A stretch of DNA of 64,000 nucleotides from Candolleomyces eurysporus (Eukaryota; Basidiomycota; Agaricomycetes; Agaricales; Psathyrellaceae). Below, piece by piece: positions 1 to 11,388 of the stretch (its first letter is position 1; the number at the start of each line of letters is the position of its first letter). The stretch covers positions 62,001 through 126,000 of the forward strand of contig JANBPK010000777.1 of NCBI GenBank assembly GCA_027579435.1. Direction: 5' to 3'. The notes under the pieces were generated by a model. That model saw nothing but the letters and a program-made list of their open reading frames with translations, searched no databases and was not told the DNA's origin. The position numbers and the translations under genes were made by a program.

Positions 1-625
1 GAGTTCGGAGTATTTCGAGGTGCACATTGGCCAAACTCTTCTTTCATGGCTTCAACAACGGTCGTACATGAGCGCCACATAGATTGTGATACCCAGGCAA
101 GTAAATGCAGCAGCAGAGTAAGCTGAGGACGGCAGAGGACATATCATCAACAACATAATTAGACAGTCCTGAGCGGAGCACCAGACCAGGGCGGATCGTT
201 GATGCTGCTGATTGCTGTCGTCGGCTCAGTGACGTAGCCAGCGTGCAGCAAAACCTCACAGAGCAGCCACCAAAGGTCCCTCAGTAAGAATCCGGCAATG
301 GTGGGAGCGGCGGTGGGATCAGCATGTCGTCAGTGGCAGTAGGCAGTGACCATGGCTCAGGGTGGTGGAAAGAGGGAGGTCGTGGTGCAAGGTACAGTGC
401 GGTCGTGGTGTAAGGTCAGGCACCGTTGCTTAGAGCTGATGACAGTGAATTACGGGACACATCAAATGATGTGCCAATTCGGAGCTCCAATTTCGAACAT
501 CCAGCAGTTGACTTGCCCTACCGTCCCAAGTCCCATTCGCAATCACCCTATTTGATTCGATATTCATATTTCATATTTTGACATTTATAAAGAGACAGCC
601 CTCCAGACTTTGCTTCAATCCAGCT
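1..625. other. Left flank with few TGGTGCA-like motifs, no supported gene
   Basis: Short open frames exist but none shows a recognisable domain or splice structure. From about 380 to 410 there are two copies of a GTGGTGYAAGG motif that matches the motif dominating 6.1-8.4 kb. The left end of the KDZ element therefore probably lies in this stretch. No terminal inverted repeat could be fixed by eye. Confidence 0.4.
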
Positions 626-1090
626 ATGTCTCGCCCCGCCGTTGTAAGTGACGCATCTCTAGCTAATCCCAACGCTCATATTTTCAGTTCAAGTCTTGGT
701 TTCCCCGTGCTCAGCGTGCATGGCTTGACCAGCACACCCATAACTATTACCGCGCCATTCAAGCAAACACTGTTGTGCCCTTTGTGATATCCGTCACCGA
801 GAGATTTCTGACAGAATTCCCCCTACGACGAGCCCGCAGATTGACCAACAATTCGATGACCCATAAGGAGAGGGTTAAGACCATACGGATTGTGAGTTGT
901 CTCTATATGACCATTCTTTTGCTGATATCTGTTACAGAGAATCCGTGCCTATTTGTCGCTCACTGTGGTCCTGGATTCAGCCGAAGACTCAGCTGGTGCT
1001 ATCACTCCCGATTGTTTGCCTGCCGTGTCTGGATCCTTGGATCAGCTGATTCATTACTACTCTCACATCTTCGACACTCATTCTCTTTGA
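626..1090 (+). CDS. Small companion gene of the KDZ element, unknown function
   Basis: Three exons join in frame: 626-643, 688-891 and 938-1090. Both introns (44 and 46 bp) have clean GTAAGT/GTGAGT donors and CAG acceptors. The product is 124 residues, beginning MSRPAV and continuing FKSWFPRAQRAWLDQH. That N-terminal pattern (aromatic/basic, WF..AQRAWLD) resembles the start of uncharacterised agaricomycete proteins. I recall it only as a family resemblance and assign no function. The middle is basic (RRARRLTNN, KERVKTIR) and the C-terminus is hydrophobic and acidic. The gene is convergent with the next one and their stop codons are only 24 bp apart. It lies inside the suggested KDZ element, so it may be cargo or a truncated longer gene. 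Confidence 0.5.
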
Positions 1091-1114
1091 TACGAAAATG
1101 TAATTCTGTAAATT

Positions 1115-1865
1115 TTATTGGAAATGACTGAGTTGTTCTCGGATAGAGTCAAGAAGTAGGTCCAGTCCCTCCACTAAGCATGCCATATCCGCCACCAGCC
1201 ATGTAAGGCGACGAGAAAACCACAGTTGGTTCTGAAAGGTAATGAATTCCGTGGGAAGCTCATCACCGTACTCGCGTTTTTCGATATCGAACTGTTTCCA
1301 GTGCTTTGTCAAATCTTGATATAATTTGGAGAGTTCGGAGGCGAGGGAGGCCCGATCGCGACTAGCCGCTTGATTGACCCACTTGGTTTGTTCTGAAATG
1401 TAAGTACGAGAGACATAGCCATGGAATGCTGCCGATATTTTCGGCCATTCCTTCTCAAATGATGCATAATTAATGATATGGGAAGGGTATGGTGGGTGGC
1501 CAAGCATCGTTTGGAAATCGGTGTCGGTGAGAACGATGCCGGGAAGTTTGAGTGGTGCTGCAGAGATTGAATGATGCACAAATAGGTGCTTTTCAAGGCT
1601 GTCCTCCGATATTTCCTCCGATGCGAGCGCTACCACGACATCTGAAAGCTCAGGGACCACTATGACTTTCTTTCGTGCATATGCCCTGCGGTTCTCCTTG
1701 CGACGAGCCTCCTTCGCCCTAGGGTTAGTTCATGGTCAGTCCGATTTCACCTGAAGATGAATTTATAAGTTGAGCATACCCTGGTCTCAAGCTTCGCTGG
1801 AAGCGCTGCTCACAGCGCACGGCTTTGCGCTGTTCCTCGGTTCGGTACTTGATAGTTCGTCCCAT
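1115..1865 (-). CDS. Basic-region hypothetical protein beside the KDZ transposase
   Basis: Two exons, 1865-1780 and 1728-1115, join in frame across a 51-bp intron (donor GTATGC, acceptor CCCTAG). The N-terminus starts MGRTIKYRTEEQRKAVR and continues after the junction with KEARRKENRRAYARKK, so it is strongly basic and could bind DNA or localise to the nucleus. The remaining roughly 180 residues are helical in character (for example LASELSKLYQDLTKHWKQF) and show no domain I can name. The start was chosen because it opens exon 1 just 155 bp from the divergent transposase start. Many agaricomycete KDZ loci have a small gene of this kind next to them (my recollection), and I infer it belongs to the element. 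The frame is intact, unlike the transposase. Confidence 0.6.
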
Positions 1866-2020
1866 TTTTGAATAACTCAATGTTTCTAGTCGGAGCGCTT
1901 ATATGCAGTTGTGGTGCATCACATATGATCCGACCGAACATGGAGATCCTGCTATCAATTCGGCAGTACCTGACGCTTCCTCTCTCAAACTCTCCCTTCT
2001 CTTTATTACTTGTCGTATAA
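1866..2020. promoter_or_regulatory. Divergent promoter of the KDZ transposase and its companion gene
   Basis: These 155 bp separate the two divergent start codons. One TGGTGCA motif lies near 1908, inside the shared promoter. That would fit transposase or companion-protein binding at its own promoter, which is inference only. Confidence 0.4.
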
Positions 2021-5000
2021 ATGGGTAGAAGCCAGGGCAAAAGTGGCAAGAAGAAGGAGAAGATCAAAGGTGCTACGCACGTCCCTTCCGTCATCCGACA
2101 AGGACCAAGCACCGGCTCCCTTCTTTCGACCAATCTGAAAGTGAAGAAGCTGAAGGTCACAGAGGGTGGATTTAAGGTCACTGACAGCTCGTTTCACTCC
2201 GATGTTAACGCCGCGATCGCAGCCTTCACCTGGAAGGAAACCAATCTGTCCGATTCTCAATTGGACGCTGTTTGGGATCGAGTCAATCAATCGCCGGGGT
2301 GGGATCAGGGATACATCGACAGTTTTGTAAACCAGGAAAAATTACCTCCTGACAATGATCCCGAACTTCCGAAAGCGAAAGGAAAGGGGGTTCGCATACG
2401 ATATTTCTTTTCAATTTCACTGTCTGATTAAGATTTAGGATAAAGCAATGCATGAATGGACAAAACACGTTGACACCTACCTTCGAGAGTTGATTACCCT
2501 CGAGGGGTGTGGGTCCTCTGCCAATGGACGTTGCTCGCGGTGCCAAGCGGATTCTGATGGCAAGTTCCGATGCTTGTGCTGTGACAATTTCGGTCTGGTC
2601 TGTCAAAAATGCATATTGGTGACGCATCAACACTTACCACTCCATCGAATTGAGGTAATATTAGTTCACTTCCACTAATATCTTGCTAATTTCCGGTCTA
2701 CAGCACTGGAACGGCGTTTATTTTGAGCGCTCTCTGCTGAAATCACTTGGTCTCCGAATTCAACTCGGTCATCCAGTTGGCGAGCGGTGTCCCCGTCCGA
2801 ATAGGACATGGGGGGGACGACTTCGTCATTGTTGATTGTGATCAAATCCATGAAGTTGGTTTGGACTACTGTGGCTGTGGTGACACTTCGAAGGGACAAG
2901 TTGAACAACTGCTTGAGCGCCGTTTCTATCCAGCTACGGTAGTCAATCCAAAGACAGCGGCGACCTTTCGAGTTCTAGAAATGTTTGAACTGCTACAGTA
3001 CGAGTCTAAACTCTCAACCTATGAATTCTATCAAACTGTTTCCCGCCTAACGGACAACACAGGCCTTCGCGCCATCAAGGTACGATGTCCCGCTTGGTGG
3101 CCAGAAAGGATTACTCAGTTATTTGCGCGTAGGATCGCTATCCCACGTTACTACGACTTGTACACCAATGGAGGCACCTCAAGATGCTGAAACGCAGTGG
3201 CAGGGGCCACGATCCGTTCCGTGGTGCATCAGAAACTCGTCCCGGTGAATGTGCGCTTCTTTGCCCGCCTTGCCCTCATCCGGGTATCAACCTCCCTGAT
3301 GGATGGGAGAACGCAGATCGAAATCTCAAGTATGTTGTTTTCTCTTATCAGCACTGCCTCTGACCGCACTTGAATAGATTCCTTTATGCCCTGAATATAG
3401 CCCTCGATGCATGCTTTCGAATGAAAAGGAAAGACTGCTCAAGTGAGGAAGCTGATCCAGGGCTTAGCCGGGGCTTTGCATATGTAGTGGAAGAATCCGC
3501 GTTCCAGGAGCACCTGAAAAAGTATGACAATGAAACCGAACCCAAGAGTACATGCTCCCGCCATGACGCCGTTAACCTGGCTGACATGCGTCCTGGCCAA
3601 GGCTACACCTCCTCGGGAATCGCAACGGTGGAGTGCAGCCGGCATAACTCCAAGCGCCCATTAGCAGTATGCGATATGCACAGGGGTGAAAGGCAAGTGA
3701 TTTATGGTTCGAGAACCACGGTTGATATTGACAATTGGGGCCAGGTACTGCAATATGGACTACATTACCGTATTGAGCCTTCAACTATGTCTTCTCAAAT
3801 TATTCCTCATCTCCTACGACATAGCGTGTCAATGGTTCATTCACTTGCTGGAGCGAATCGCCCAGATTGATCCTTCCTGCCCGCTCCTTCAGCCGGATGT
3901 TGAGATCCGTTTCCTCGTCCCAAAGTTCCATCTCCCTGCTCACATACCGGCATGTCGGAATCGATTTGCCTTTATGTTGACACCGGGCGCAGGCCTTGGC
4001 GATGGGGAAGCACCAGAACGCGGCTGGGGTGAGCTTAACCCTTTAGCAACAAGTACCCGGGAGATGGGTCCTGGAACACGCCGTGATACGCTTGACTACC
4101 ACTTCGGGGATTACAACTGGCGAAAAATCATCCGATTAGGTGGGCAACCGATGCACCAGCTGAATGACATTGCACCAGCTGATGGTAGTTGTTCACTAGG
4201 CGACTCCCTCTTAAAGAAGATGATAACGGCGACCTCCGATGTTGCCGAACATGTCATTGCGCATCAAGAACTGGAGGCGACAATCGAAAGAGAACAGCTT
4301 CATTCCTGGACTGAAGTGATGACTGCATGGGAGCTTGATCCGACCAACCCCAATCCGTATGAAGTTGCTGTCAAGACACCAACACAGGCCGCTGTCCGGC
4401 GCCAATTGGCAGAAGAGGAAGAGAAAGCCTTGGCGGCAGGGGTAGATGTCTCTTATTCAGATGAAGTATCGCCCTGCTTGTTGATCACTATGGGGATTGA
4501 TTTTGAAGGAGAGCAGTACGTTCACTCTTGTTTTTAGTACAGCTTTTTCATCTCACCAGGTAACTCAGGCGCTCACTGAAGACACTCACAAAATTGCTCT
4601 GGGAACACTCTCAAGACCGCCAGATCACTCGGGTCAAGCTACAATCCAATGTGCTTACACGGAAACTCAAAGAATGGTTCAGCCATCTTCAGCTCTATGT
4701 GCCCACCTCTGTTCTTTTGCAAAAGCGAGAGCCACAGAAAAAGGAAATCCCCAAGCCATTTGAAGTCTGACTATGGCTGCCATCGCAGATTGGGAATTCA
4801 GTCTCATTTGATATGTCTTTGGTGGAGATCGAGTACAAGCTCCACAATGCCCAAGCCCACAAAGCTCTTGGTGTTCTCCAACGGAATCTCCAGATCCATG
4901 CCACATTGTATGACGTGAAGGATTGGTGGCTCAGGGGCCAATGTGCCAATACACGGGCTCTGAACGCCATCTCTACTGTGCAGGCATGCATCGTGGCTGC

Positions 5001-6076
5001 AAGAGATGAATACCGCCAGGCTCGAAATGCCCTTCTGGCTCTAGCAAATTTACTCAACTATCCGAACGTCGACCAGGAGTTCTTGCCTCTCGAGGATAAG
5101 GATATCCGGTCGATGACGGAGGCCGAACCTGGCCAGGGCGAGACTCAATGGACACTCTCCTGGATTTGGAGATGGGTCAATGCCGCCGATGCTACAGAGG
5201 AAGAGACTCAAGCATTTGTCACAGAGAGTGAGTATTTTTGACATATTCTAACAGAATGACTCACCCAGATCGCTTGAACAGCGATCTGCGTTGAATGGGG
5301 AAAATCGCGAGCAAGAGCACAGCCACAGGGTTTTCTGCTTCATATTTTGAATCCAAATACATAGAAAATACATAAAAAATACACCATATATTTTTAGTGT
5401 ATTTTCACAAAAAATACGGAACAAATACAAAAGCTATGTATTTTCTGGAAATAATACTGAGAAAATACTAAACTATTATGGGTCAAAACAAAATTCCATT
5501 GCATTGATTTTTACTCACCAGGCAAACCAATGGAACTTGACTTTTGACCCATAATAGTTTTGTATTTTTTCTAAGAAAATACATACCTTCTGTATTTGTT
5601 CTGTATTTTTTGTAAAAATACACTAAAAACATATGGTGTATTTTCTATGTATTTTCAATGTATTTAGGCTCAAAATATGTGGTCAAAAACCCTGTGAGCG
5701 ATATCAAGAAGAGATCAAGTTGGTTCAAGAGGAGATGGACCGTACACTTTGATTCTTTGTTTGGAAAGTGGCTGATTGGCACAGTAAAGCCGTCACACCC
5801 CGAGTGAAACCAATTTCAACAGAGTACGCAGAGGGTTTGAAGGTGTATGCAGAACGGCAGGCGGCTCTCTGTCAATCACTCCATGATGCGTTCAAACTTC
5901 AATGGAAAGGTGTTCCAAGTCTTGTCAAATGTGCAAACGATGAGATGGAACGGCCAGAACTGTTCTATCAACGCAAACAGCGAGAGTTTGAAAGGCGGCA
6001 GAAGAAGCCCGAGAAAATCTTTTCATCCAGTTCAATGCCGTCGCCACCGGTTCCTGAGTCCACCAACAGGCTTTAA
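2021..6076 (+). pseudogene. KDZ transposase with CxC2 cysteine cluster, inactivated
   Basis: KDZ transposases cut and paste DNA with an RNase H-fold domain. The N-terminal exon (from 2021, MGRSQGKSGKKKEK) is basic. A CxC2-type cysteine cluster follows at about 2505-2640 (CSRC, CLCC, CQKC pattern). The catalytic core is recognisable: LDACFRMKRK near 3400, SYDIACQW near 3820 and GDGEAPERGW near 4000-4030, giving the expected D, D and E positions. The C-terminal part resumes after the MITE (VADWHSKAV at 5770 to the stop at 6076). Damage includes a frame change at the seven-G run near 2810-2816, in-frame stops near 5273 and 5750, and a 373-bp MITE at 5324. Removing the MITE and one AGC restores the frame across that point, so the insertion came after the gene was formed. 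The G-run shift could be a base-calling error; the other lesions are not. Confidence 0.85.
5324..5696. mobile_element. Foldback MITE inserted in the KDZ transposase gene
   Basis: A 373-bp AT-rich element is bounded by CACAGGGTTTT at the left and its complement AAAACCCTGTG at the right. It is flanked on both sides by AGC (5321-5323 and 5697-5699), a likely 3-bp target-site duplication. The inverted arms continue almost to the centre: both carry the TATTTTC/GAAAATA-rich tract and then CTATTATGGGTCAAAA, with only about 20 bp of loop near 5505-5525. It has no coding capacity. A 3-bp duplication with a CACNG-like end fits the CACTA/EnSpm group; that assignment is inference. Confidence 0.85.
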
Positions 6077-6560
6077 TTTGTATTAATATTTTCTTGTATT
6101 ATGAATAGTAAAAACATTTTGACTTTTGGGGAAATAATCTCAATTAACAGTGCATAGGGCAAAGTGGTGCATGACGGCTAAGATTGGTGCATGTCACTGT
6201 TTCATATCATCTCAATGTTGAAAGATCTGTTCTGGATTGGAATTGTCCAAGAAATGAGTGACATCATGTTTAACTTTGAGTCAAGCATCAAAGTATGCAG
6301 GAAAGGCAAACTGTTGACGAGAGATTTGAATATTCTCTGCAAAGCAAGTGCGTTCAAATCAATTCATGCTTGCAAACCCCATTTCAACAACTCTTGAAGT
6401 ATACCAATGTTCACCGAAATCCCAACAAGGAGCATTCATAGCTACCGACTGACACACAAGCTGTACAGAGTGGTGGATGTACCGTATCAAGGTTCACTAG
6501 ATCTATTCCTATCCAAGCCATTTCCTGCCTGATTGTTGCCCAAGAAGAAGACAAAATAAG
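6077..6560. other. Transposase 3' flank with first TGGTGCA motifs
   Basis: This is AT-rich sequence after the transposase stop. Two TGGTGCAT motifs lie near 6158 and 6184. No gene was seen. Confidence 0.4.
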
Positions 6561-6579
6561 CAACAGAGGATGCCTGTGA

Positions 6580-7830
6580 CCCTGTTATGCACCACCAACT
6601 GTTGCTTACCACGTTCTATTGCACCACTTCTATCTTGCCTACCAGATCCTACGCCTGTTGCAGCNTTGACGCACCACACCCTGGTGTGTCACTCCGATTA
6701 NTGTAAGCGCCCTGTTTCCCTATTGTTGATTACACCAGGAGTTAACACCACTTTCGTTACCTCCCGTGGGGGAAAGTTCTAGTGCATTGCTTTGATGGGT
6801 GTGAACGCCCCGATGCCCAGTTTCTCAATTGCACCAGGATTTGAAATGCATTGTTGCACCACGTTCTGGTGCATCACTTTGATTCCTGATTACAATAGGC
6901 GCTGCCTAGTCGTTGCTTACACCAAAACCGCCTCCCTTGCATGCTGTTGATTGATGCACCACGTTCTGGTGTATCGCTTTGATTCTTGTAAACATCTCCC
7001 TGTTTCCGCCCAGTCGTTCGTTACACCAAAATTAACACTACTTTGACCGCCTCCCGTGCGTACCGTCGCAGTGCTGATGCACCCTGTTCTGGTGCATCAC
7101 TTCACACACACGCACACACTTCGGTTGGTGTGAATGCCCCATGACACCGGAATTTACAATACCTACCATTGATGCACCATGTTCTGGTGCATCACTTTGA
7201 TTCCGGATTACTGTAGGCGCCACCGAGTTCTAGTGCATTGCTTTGATTATTGTGAACGCCTCCCTGTTTCTGCCTAGTTGTTAGTTACACCAAAGTTTAC
7301 ACTACTTTGATCGCCTCCCGTGCCTACTGTCGCAGTGCTGATGCACCCTGTTCTGGTGCATCACTTCGGTTGGTGTGAACGCCCCATTGCAACGGAATTT
7401 ACAATACCTACCATTGGTGCATTCCTTTGACTATTATGAACGCCTTCCTGTTTCCGCCTAGTTGTTAATTACACCAAAGTTTACACTACTTTGACCACCT
7501 CCCGTGCCTACCGTCGTGCTGATGCACCCTGTTCTGGTGTATCGATTCGTTTGATGTGAGCGCCCCGTTGCCCAGTCGTTAATTGCACCAGGATTTACAA
7601 AAATACCATTGGTGCACCACGTTCTGGTGCATCACTTTCATTCCTGATTACTGTAGGCATCGCCCAGTCATTGATTACACTAAAACTGACACTACTTTTG
7701 CCGCCTCCCCGTTTCCGCCTAGTCATTAGTTACACCAAAGTTTACACCACTTTGACCGCCTCCCGGGCCTACTGTCACAGTGTTGATGCACCATGTTCTG
7801 GTGCATCACTTCGATTATTGCAGACACCCC
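6580..7830. repeat. Complex tandem repeat with palindromic TGCACCA...TGGTGCA core
   Basis: The region is built from degenerate copies of a unit containing GATGCACC.TGTTCTGGTGCA, a 7-bp inverted repeat around a short spacer. Well-preserved copies begin near 7071, 7335, 7516 and 7780, so spacing alternates between about 264 and 181 bp. Between cores run shared segments such as TTACACCAAAGTTTACAC and CTTTGACCGCCTCCCGTG. Two Ns fall at 6665 and 6701. No frame is maintained across the units, so this is not coding. I interpret it as the right-hand subterminal repeat of the KDZ element. Confidence 0.8.
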
Positions 7831-7979
7831 TCACTGCTTCCCCGCCAATCTTTCATCCTGCTGTTGCACCACTTCGGTTGTTGTAGCCAAAACACACGCC
7901 CGTTTCCCTGCTCGTAACTACACCAGACCTTACGCCACTCCTTCCTTACCAAGCTGCTTCTCCTACTGCTACAGTATCA

Positions 7980-8440
7980 TCAAAACTTGGGGCTAGACGG
8001 CCGTTGCAAGGAGCGGGCAACAGTGCCTGATGGCGCATCAGGGAGACGGAGGCGGTGGGGGCTGGTGCATGGCGCATCGATCGGTGATGGTGTCTGGCGA
8101 TGGGCGGCTGGTGCAAGGCGGGTCGTAACGTGATGGCACATCAGGGTGACGGTGACAGGTGGGTGGCTGGTGCAAGCGCATCTCATGGTGGACGGGTGGT
8201 ACAACGGTTTGGTGCAATGATGCACAATGACCCATTGGGCGAGTGGTGCAACAGCTTGATGTGGTGCAGACAAGTGGTGGATGAGTCGTGCAATGGTGGC
8301 TTGCTAGCAGGGGGAGTACAATTGATGTGAATCGTGCACCAGAGAGAGACAACAATTGTACTGTAATATTGCACCAATCCGCCAGGGCCAGGTGTTTCGT
8401 GACGGACGGTGGTCGACGCTGTGGGTTGCACGGCATCGAC
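7980..8440. repeat. Second repeat block with TGGTGCA mostly in one orientation
   Basis: TGGTGCA or close variants occur about every 30-60 bp, mostly in the plus orientation (for example near 8063, 8110, 8167, 8210, 8240 and 8262). In the preceding block both orientations are paired as palindromes. The change of arrangement probably marks the outer right end of the element. GTGGTGCAAGG here resembles the two copies near 380-410 on the far left. Confidence 0.6.
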
Positions 8441-10174
8441 TCAACCGACTGCCCGAAATTTCTCTGGACTTTATCCTGAGCCGGTTATCAAGAAGTGAAT
8501 ATATGATCTGAAGTGGTGTTTGGGCATGGAGAGAACTGGTTCTTTCGCTCCCAAGGGTAGGACAGGTCGGGCGGGCAAGGATGGAGGTCTAGGATAAAGA
8601 ATGGGCCGTAATGACTGAACCAGGCACCCATGTCTTCCTGTTGAGGGATAGGAAGGTCGAAGTTGAGGCAGTGGGTTACACAACTCGGGTAGTCCCATCA
8701 TTGGCACACTGCTCTTCACCTGCAGCCGCGCCATTGTATTCTGGGTCAGCTGCTATTGGGTTAGGGGTGGTTAAGGGAGTAACAGTGAGCTTCCGATGGT
8801 GGGGTCGCCGCGGTATTGGGGAATACCCAGTGTAGAGGAACCCGCTGGAGAGTAAGTCAGACCCTCTGTAAACTATATATGGAGCTAACAGGAAGATGAA
8901 CGCTGAGCGGACTGATTGATCTGCGATGGTTCTCATGTCCGTGCAGCTCTTACTCAGCACAGGCTGCACGATTCCGTCACTTTGTTGCTGGGAAGGGAAG
9001 TCAGTTGAGATGAAAGCCATCCCGACGCTCTATGCTACCATCTACCCCTGTAAATGAGCTCAGTCCGCCCTAGCGAGTATGCCAAGAGTCACGATCCAAG
9101 AACATGGATTAGTCGTAACTCTGATAGGCTTGTATCGATCTAGTTACAATCCCAACCTGAGGTTGGAGGACAATGCATACACGTTGCAAACCATCAACGA
9201 TGCAGGGACATCGGTCGTAGCGCTGAGACTTGATGGAATACTGTTCTCTCGCTGAATTACAAGGTACGCTGGGTTAGAGGCAAGGAGTTACAAGACCACC
9301 GACACTAGCATCATGAATTGTAAGCCGACATTAATGATCGGTAAACGTCACGTAAGAAGGTGTGATGCCTGTATCATTTTGACAAAACGCGACGATGAGA
9401 AGCAAAAGGGTAGAAATCAGGGATTTGAGACCATGGAGACGTCGGGCGTGCGCTTTCCTTTATCTCTATGCAGAAATTGTACGGACTCATTGCGAGAGGG
9501 ACAAAATATGGAAAAGGGCTGAGAAATATTTTGAATATTGCTTGTATGCTCCAAGTTATTTCTCTGTCGTTGATCTCTGGCTTTCTTATTCTACCTTAGC
9601 TTATATATTGACGGGAAAACGCATGTGGTTGAGTCGTTACGGTGAAAAGAATACCAAAAGAGAGTAGCGGCTTGGTGGTAAAGACGAGCTACCTGTCGGT
9701 ATTCGGCGCCTAAAATCGTTGTTGCTTCCCGCGCTCCGAAGTGCTGATGCCTTAACTCCGGCCCTAGTACCGCTTCATTCGATCCCAGGGAGTACTCGTC
9801 CATAATTGGTAGGCTTAGTTGAGAAACAACATGAGACTAGGAAATAGTTCCCTAAATCCACCTTACGATCGTCGCAGGCGCTAAAGCGTCATCTTCAAGG
9901 CCCAATGCGACTTTCATGATTGATGGTGGTCACATAGCTACGCAGCTCAATATGTGGTCAATCAAAGAAGAAATCAATCATACCGCCTCGACTGCCTTTG
10001 TAAACGGATCGTCTAAATTGCTGGAACAAGCGATCCATGTAATGAATGATGAGGCTGCTCTGCCGCCTTGAAGGGATCTTTGATTCGGCGTTGAGCGACC
10101 TCTTTCAGCCGAAGGATATGCACATAAATGCGGTGAGTTAATCCCACAACTTCCCCAACTTCCCTCCCAAGACA
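8441..10174. other. Gene-poor stretch, nothing recognised
   Basis: Open frames here are short. The longest is on the minus strand at 9020-8676 (114 residues) with a hydrophobic segment AFIFLLAPYIVY and a Pro-rich end. It has no start context, partner exons or domain that I can defend. The stretch at 9313-9667 has overlapping open frames in two registers and no clear splice sites. Confidence 0.3.
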
Positions 10175-11388
10175 ATGGGGCTATCCAGCGGTGAAGCGCA
10201 ACTGATTGAGTCTCTTGGCCAGTTTGGTGCCAGAGCGGAATACGCAAACATATCGATGAGTCTCATTGGTACTGGTGAGTAGTTCGAGTCGAACCCGGTT
10301 TGTCCCAGGGCTTGTGAAAACTGAAAAATCTTGTATAAGGTGTTCACGTCTTCATGGCGCTCTACGGACTCTCTGTATTCCTGGAAACCGCAAAGCCAGA
10401 GCGAAAAGGACGAATATTCTACATCGTTGTCAGCTTTGCTATCACAGCGCTGTCAGCCGTGTGCACCGCGTCGGAAGCCGTGCGTAACTTTCGCGACTTA
10501 CTAGAGGCTCAATCTGGGACGGCGTATCTGCTGATCCGGTTGCGGGAGATGGAAGCAAGAGATCCATTGACACTTCTTAGCAGCTGTAGCCTCAGGTTTC
10601 TAATCTTGATTGGCGACGGCCTCATGGTGAGCCCATAAACCTTCATCCGCAAACCCAGAGCTCAATTTCTCGCCTGCATGCAGGTGTATCGCTGCTTAAT
10701 CATTTGGAGAGAGCACCCCTGGATCGCAATCCTTCCCGCCCTTACTTGCTTGGGGTCTTTCGGTACGCGAGACTGCTGGGTTAACCTACTGGATAGCTCA
10801 CCACTTCGACGCTCTCTAGCGACGGGGATGGGTGCAAACGCTCAGAAATTGATAGATGTCCCTAAATTGCAAAAACTCGAAATCGCCGCCATTTTCCTCA
10901 CGGTATTGACCAACTTCATGGTCACAGCCCTGATCACTCTCTACATCTCACGTGAGCGCCGTGCTCTGTCCAAGCTTCAAGTCTCTCCTCGAGATATGAA
11001 GCTGTACACGGGAGCGGTAGCGCTCGTGATGGAGTCTGCTCTTCCGTTGACTGTCATCGGTGTGGTTTTCGCTACAATTTGTGCGATTTACCCCAATGAG
11101 GACCGGTCTAACAAGAAGCCTGTGCTATTGCTTGGGTTTCTTTTTTACGCTGCATGTGTGAGTCTCGATGTTCTCTAGACCAAACATAGAAGGTGCCGCT
11201 AACTGATTGCCATGTGTTAGTCCCTTGCACCACATGCTATTATCTTTCGTGTCACCACAGGTCGATCCTGGGTCAACCAATTCCCCAAGGGGAGTGACGC
11301 AGCAGCAGTCTCAGCTCCCATCAACTTTGCGCATGGCACTTTCGAGACAACATCCAGCGTATCGAGGACACGATCGAATAGTGTTTGA
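10175..11388 (+). CDS. Agaricomycete multi-helix membrane protein
   Basis: Four exons (10175-10274, 10340-10626, 10684-11157, 11221-11388) join in frame to 342 residues. The sequence alternates hydrophobic helices with short loops: HVFMALYGLSVFLE, YIVVSFAITALSAVC, LRFLILIGDGLMVYRCLIIW, WIAILPALTCLGSF, IFLTVLTNFMVTALITLYI, AVALVMESALPLTVIGVVF and LLLGFLFYAAC. The IGDGLMVYRC.IIW motif and the VF..LYGLSVFLET start mark a large, uncharacterised basidiomycete family of about seven-helix proteins. No ligand or enzymatic role is known to me. The C-terminus is Ser-rich and presumably cytoplasmic. The start was chosen because it opens the first exon, and the preceding sequence has stops in that frame. 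Confidence 0.85.

Larger units (their letters stand above)
340..8440 (+). mobile_element. Degenerate KDZ-superfamily DNA transposon (approximate limits)
   Basis: The core is a CxC2-type KDZ (Kyakuja-Dileera-Zisupton) transposase gene, with two small companion genes upstream. Copies of TGGTGCA or its complement lie near 382, 1908, 6158 and 6184 and then densely from 6585 to 8380, with almost none elsewhere in the window. Clusters of short motifs near both ends are a known feature of several eukaryotic DNA transposons, where transposase binds them. That these repeats do so here is inference. The limits are estimated from the motif clusters; I did not find the exact inverted repeats or target-site duplication. 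The element looks dead: its transposase carries stops and a MITE. Confidence 0.55.

Noticed and set aside
5335..5690. AT-rich tract as a possible intron or replication origin
   Set aside because: Inverted arms and a target-site duplication show that it is a MITE.
6580..8440. CRISPR-like array
   Set aside because: Units are long, degenerate and palindromic with no unique spacers, in a eukaryotic genome.
8676..9020. Minus-strand open frame of 114 residues with a hydrophobic segment
   Set aside because: No splice partners, no homologous pattern and no start context; could arise by chance.
9660..9800. tRNA-like text (GGCTTGGTGGTAAAGACGAGC, later TTCGATCCC)
   Set aside because: Acceptor and T stems do not pair on either strand, and the loop spacing is wrong.
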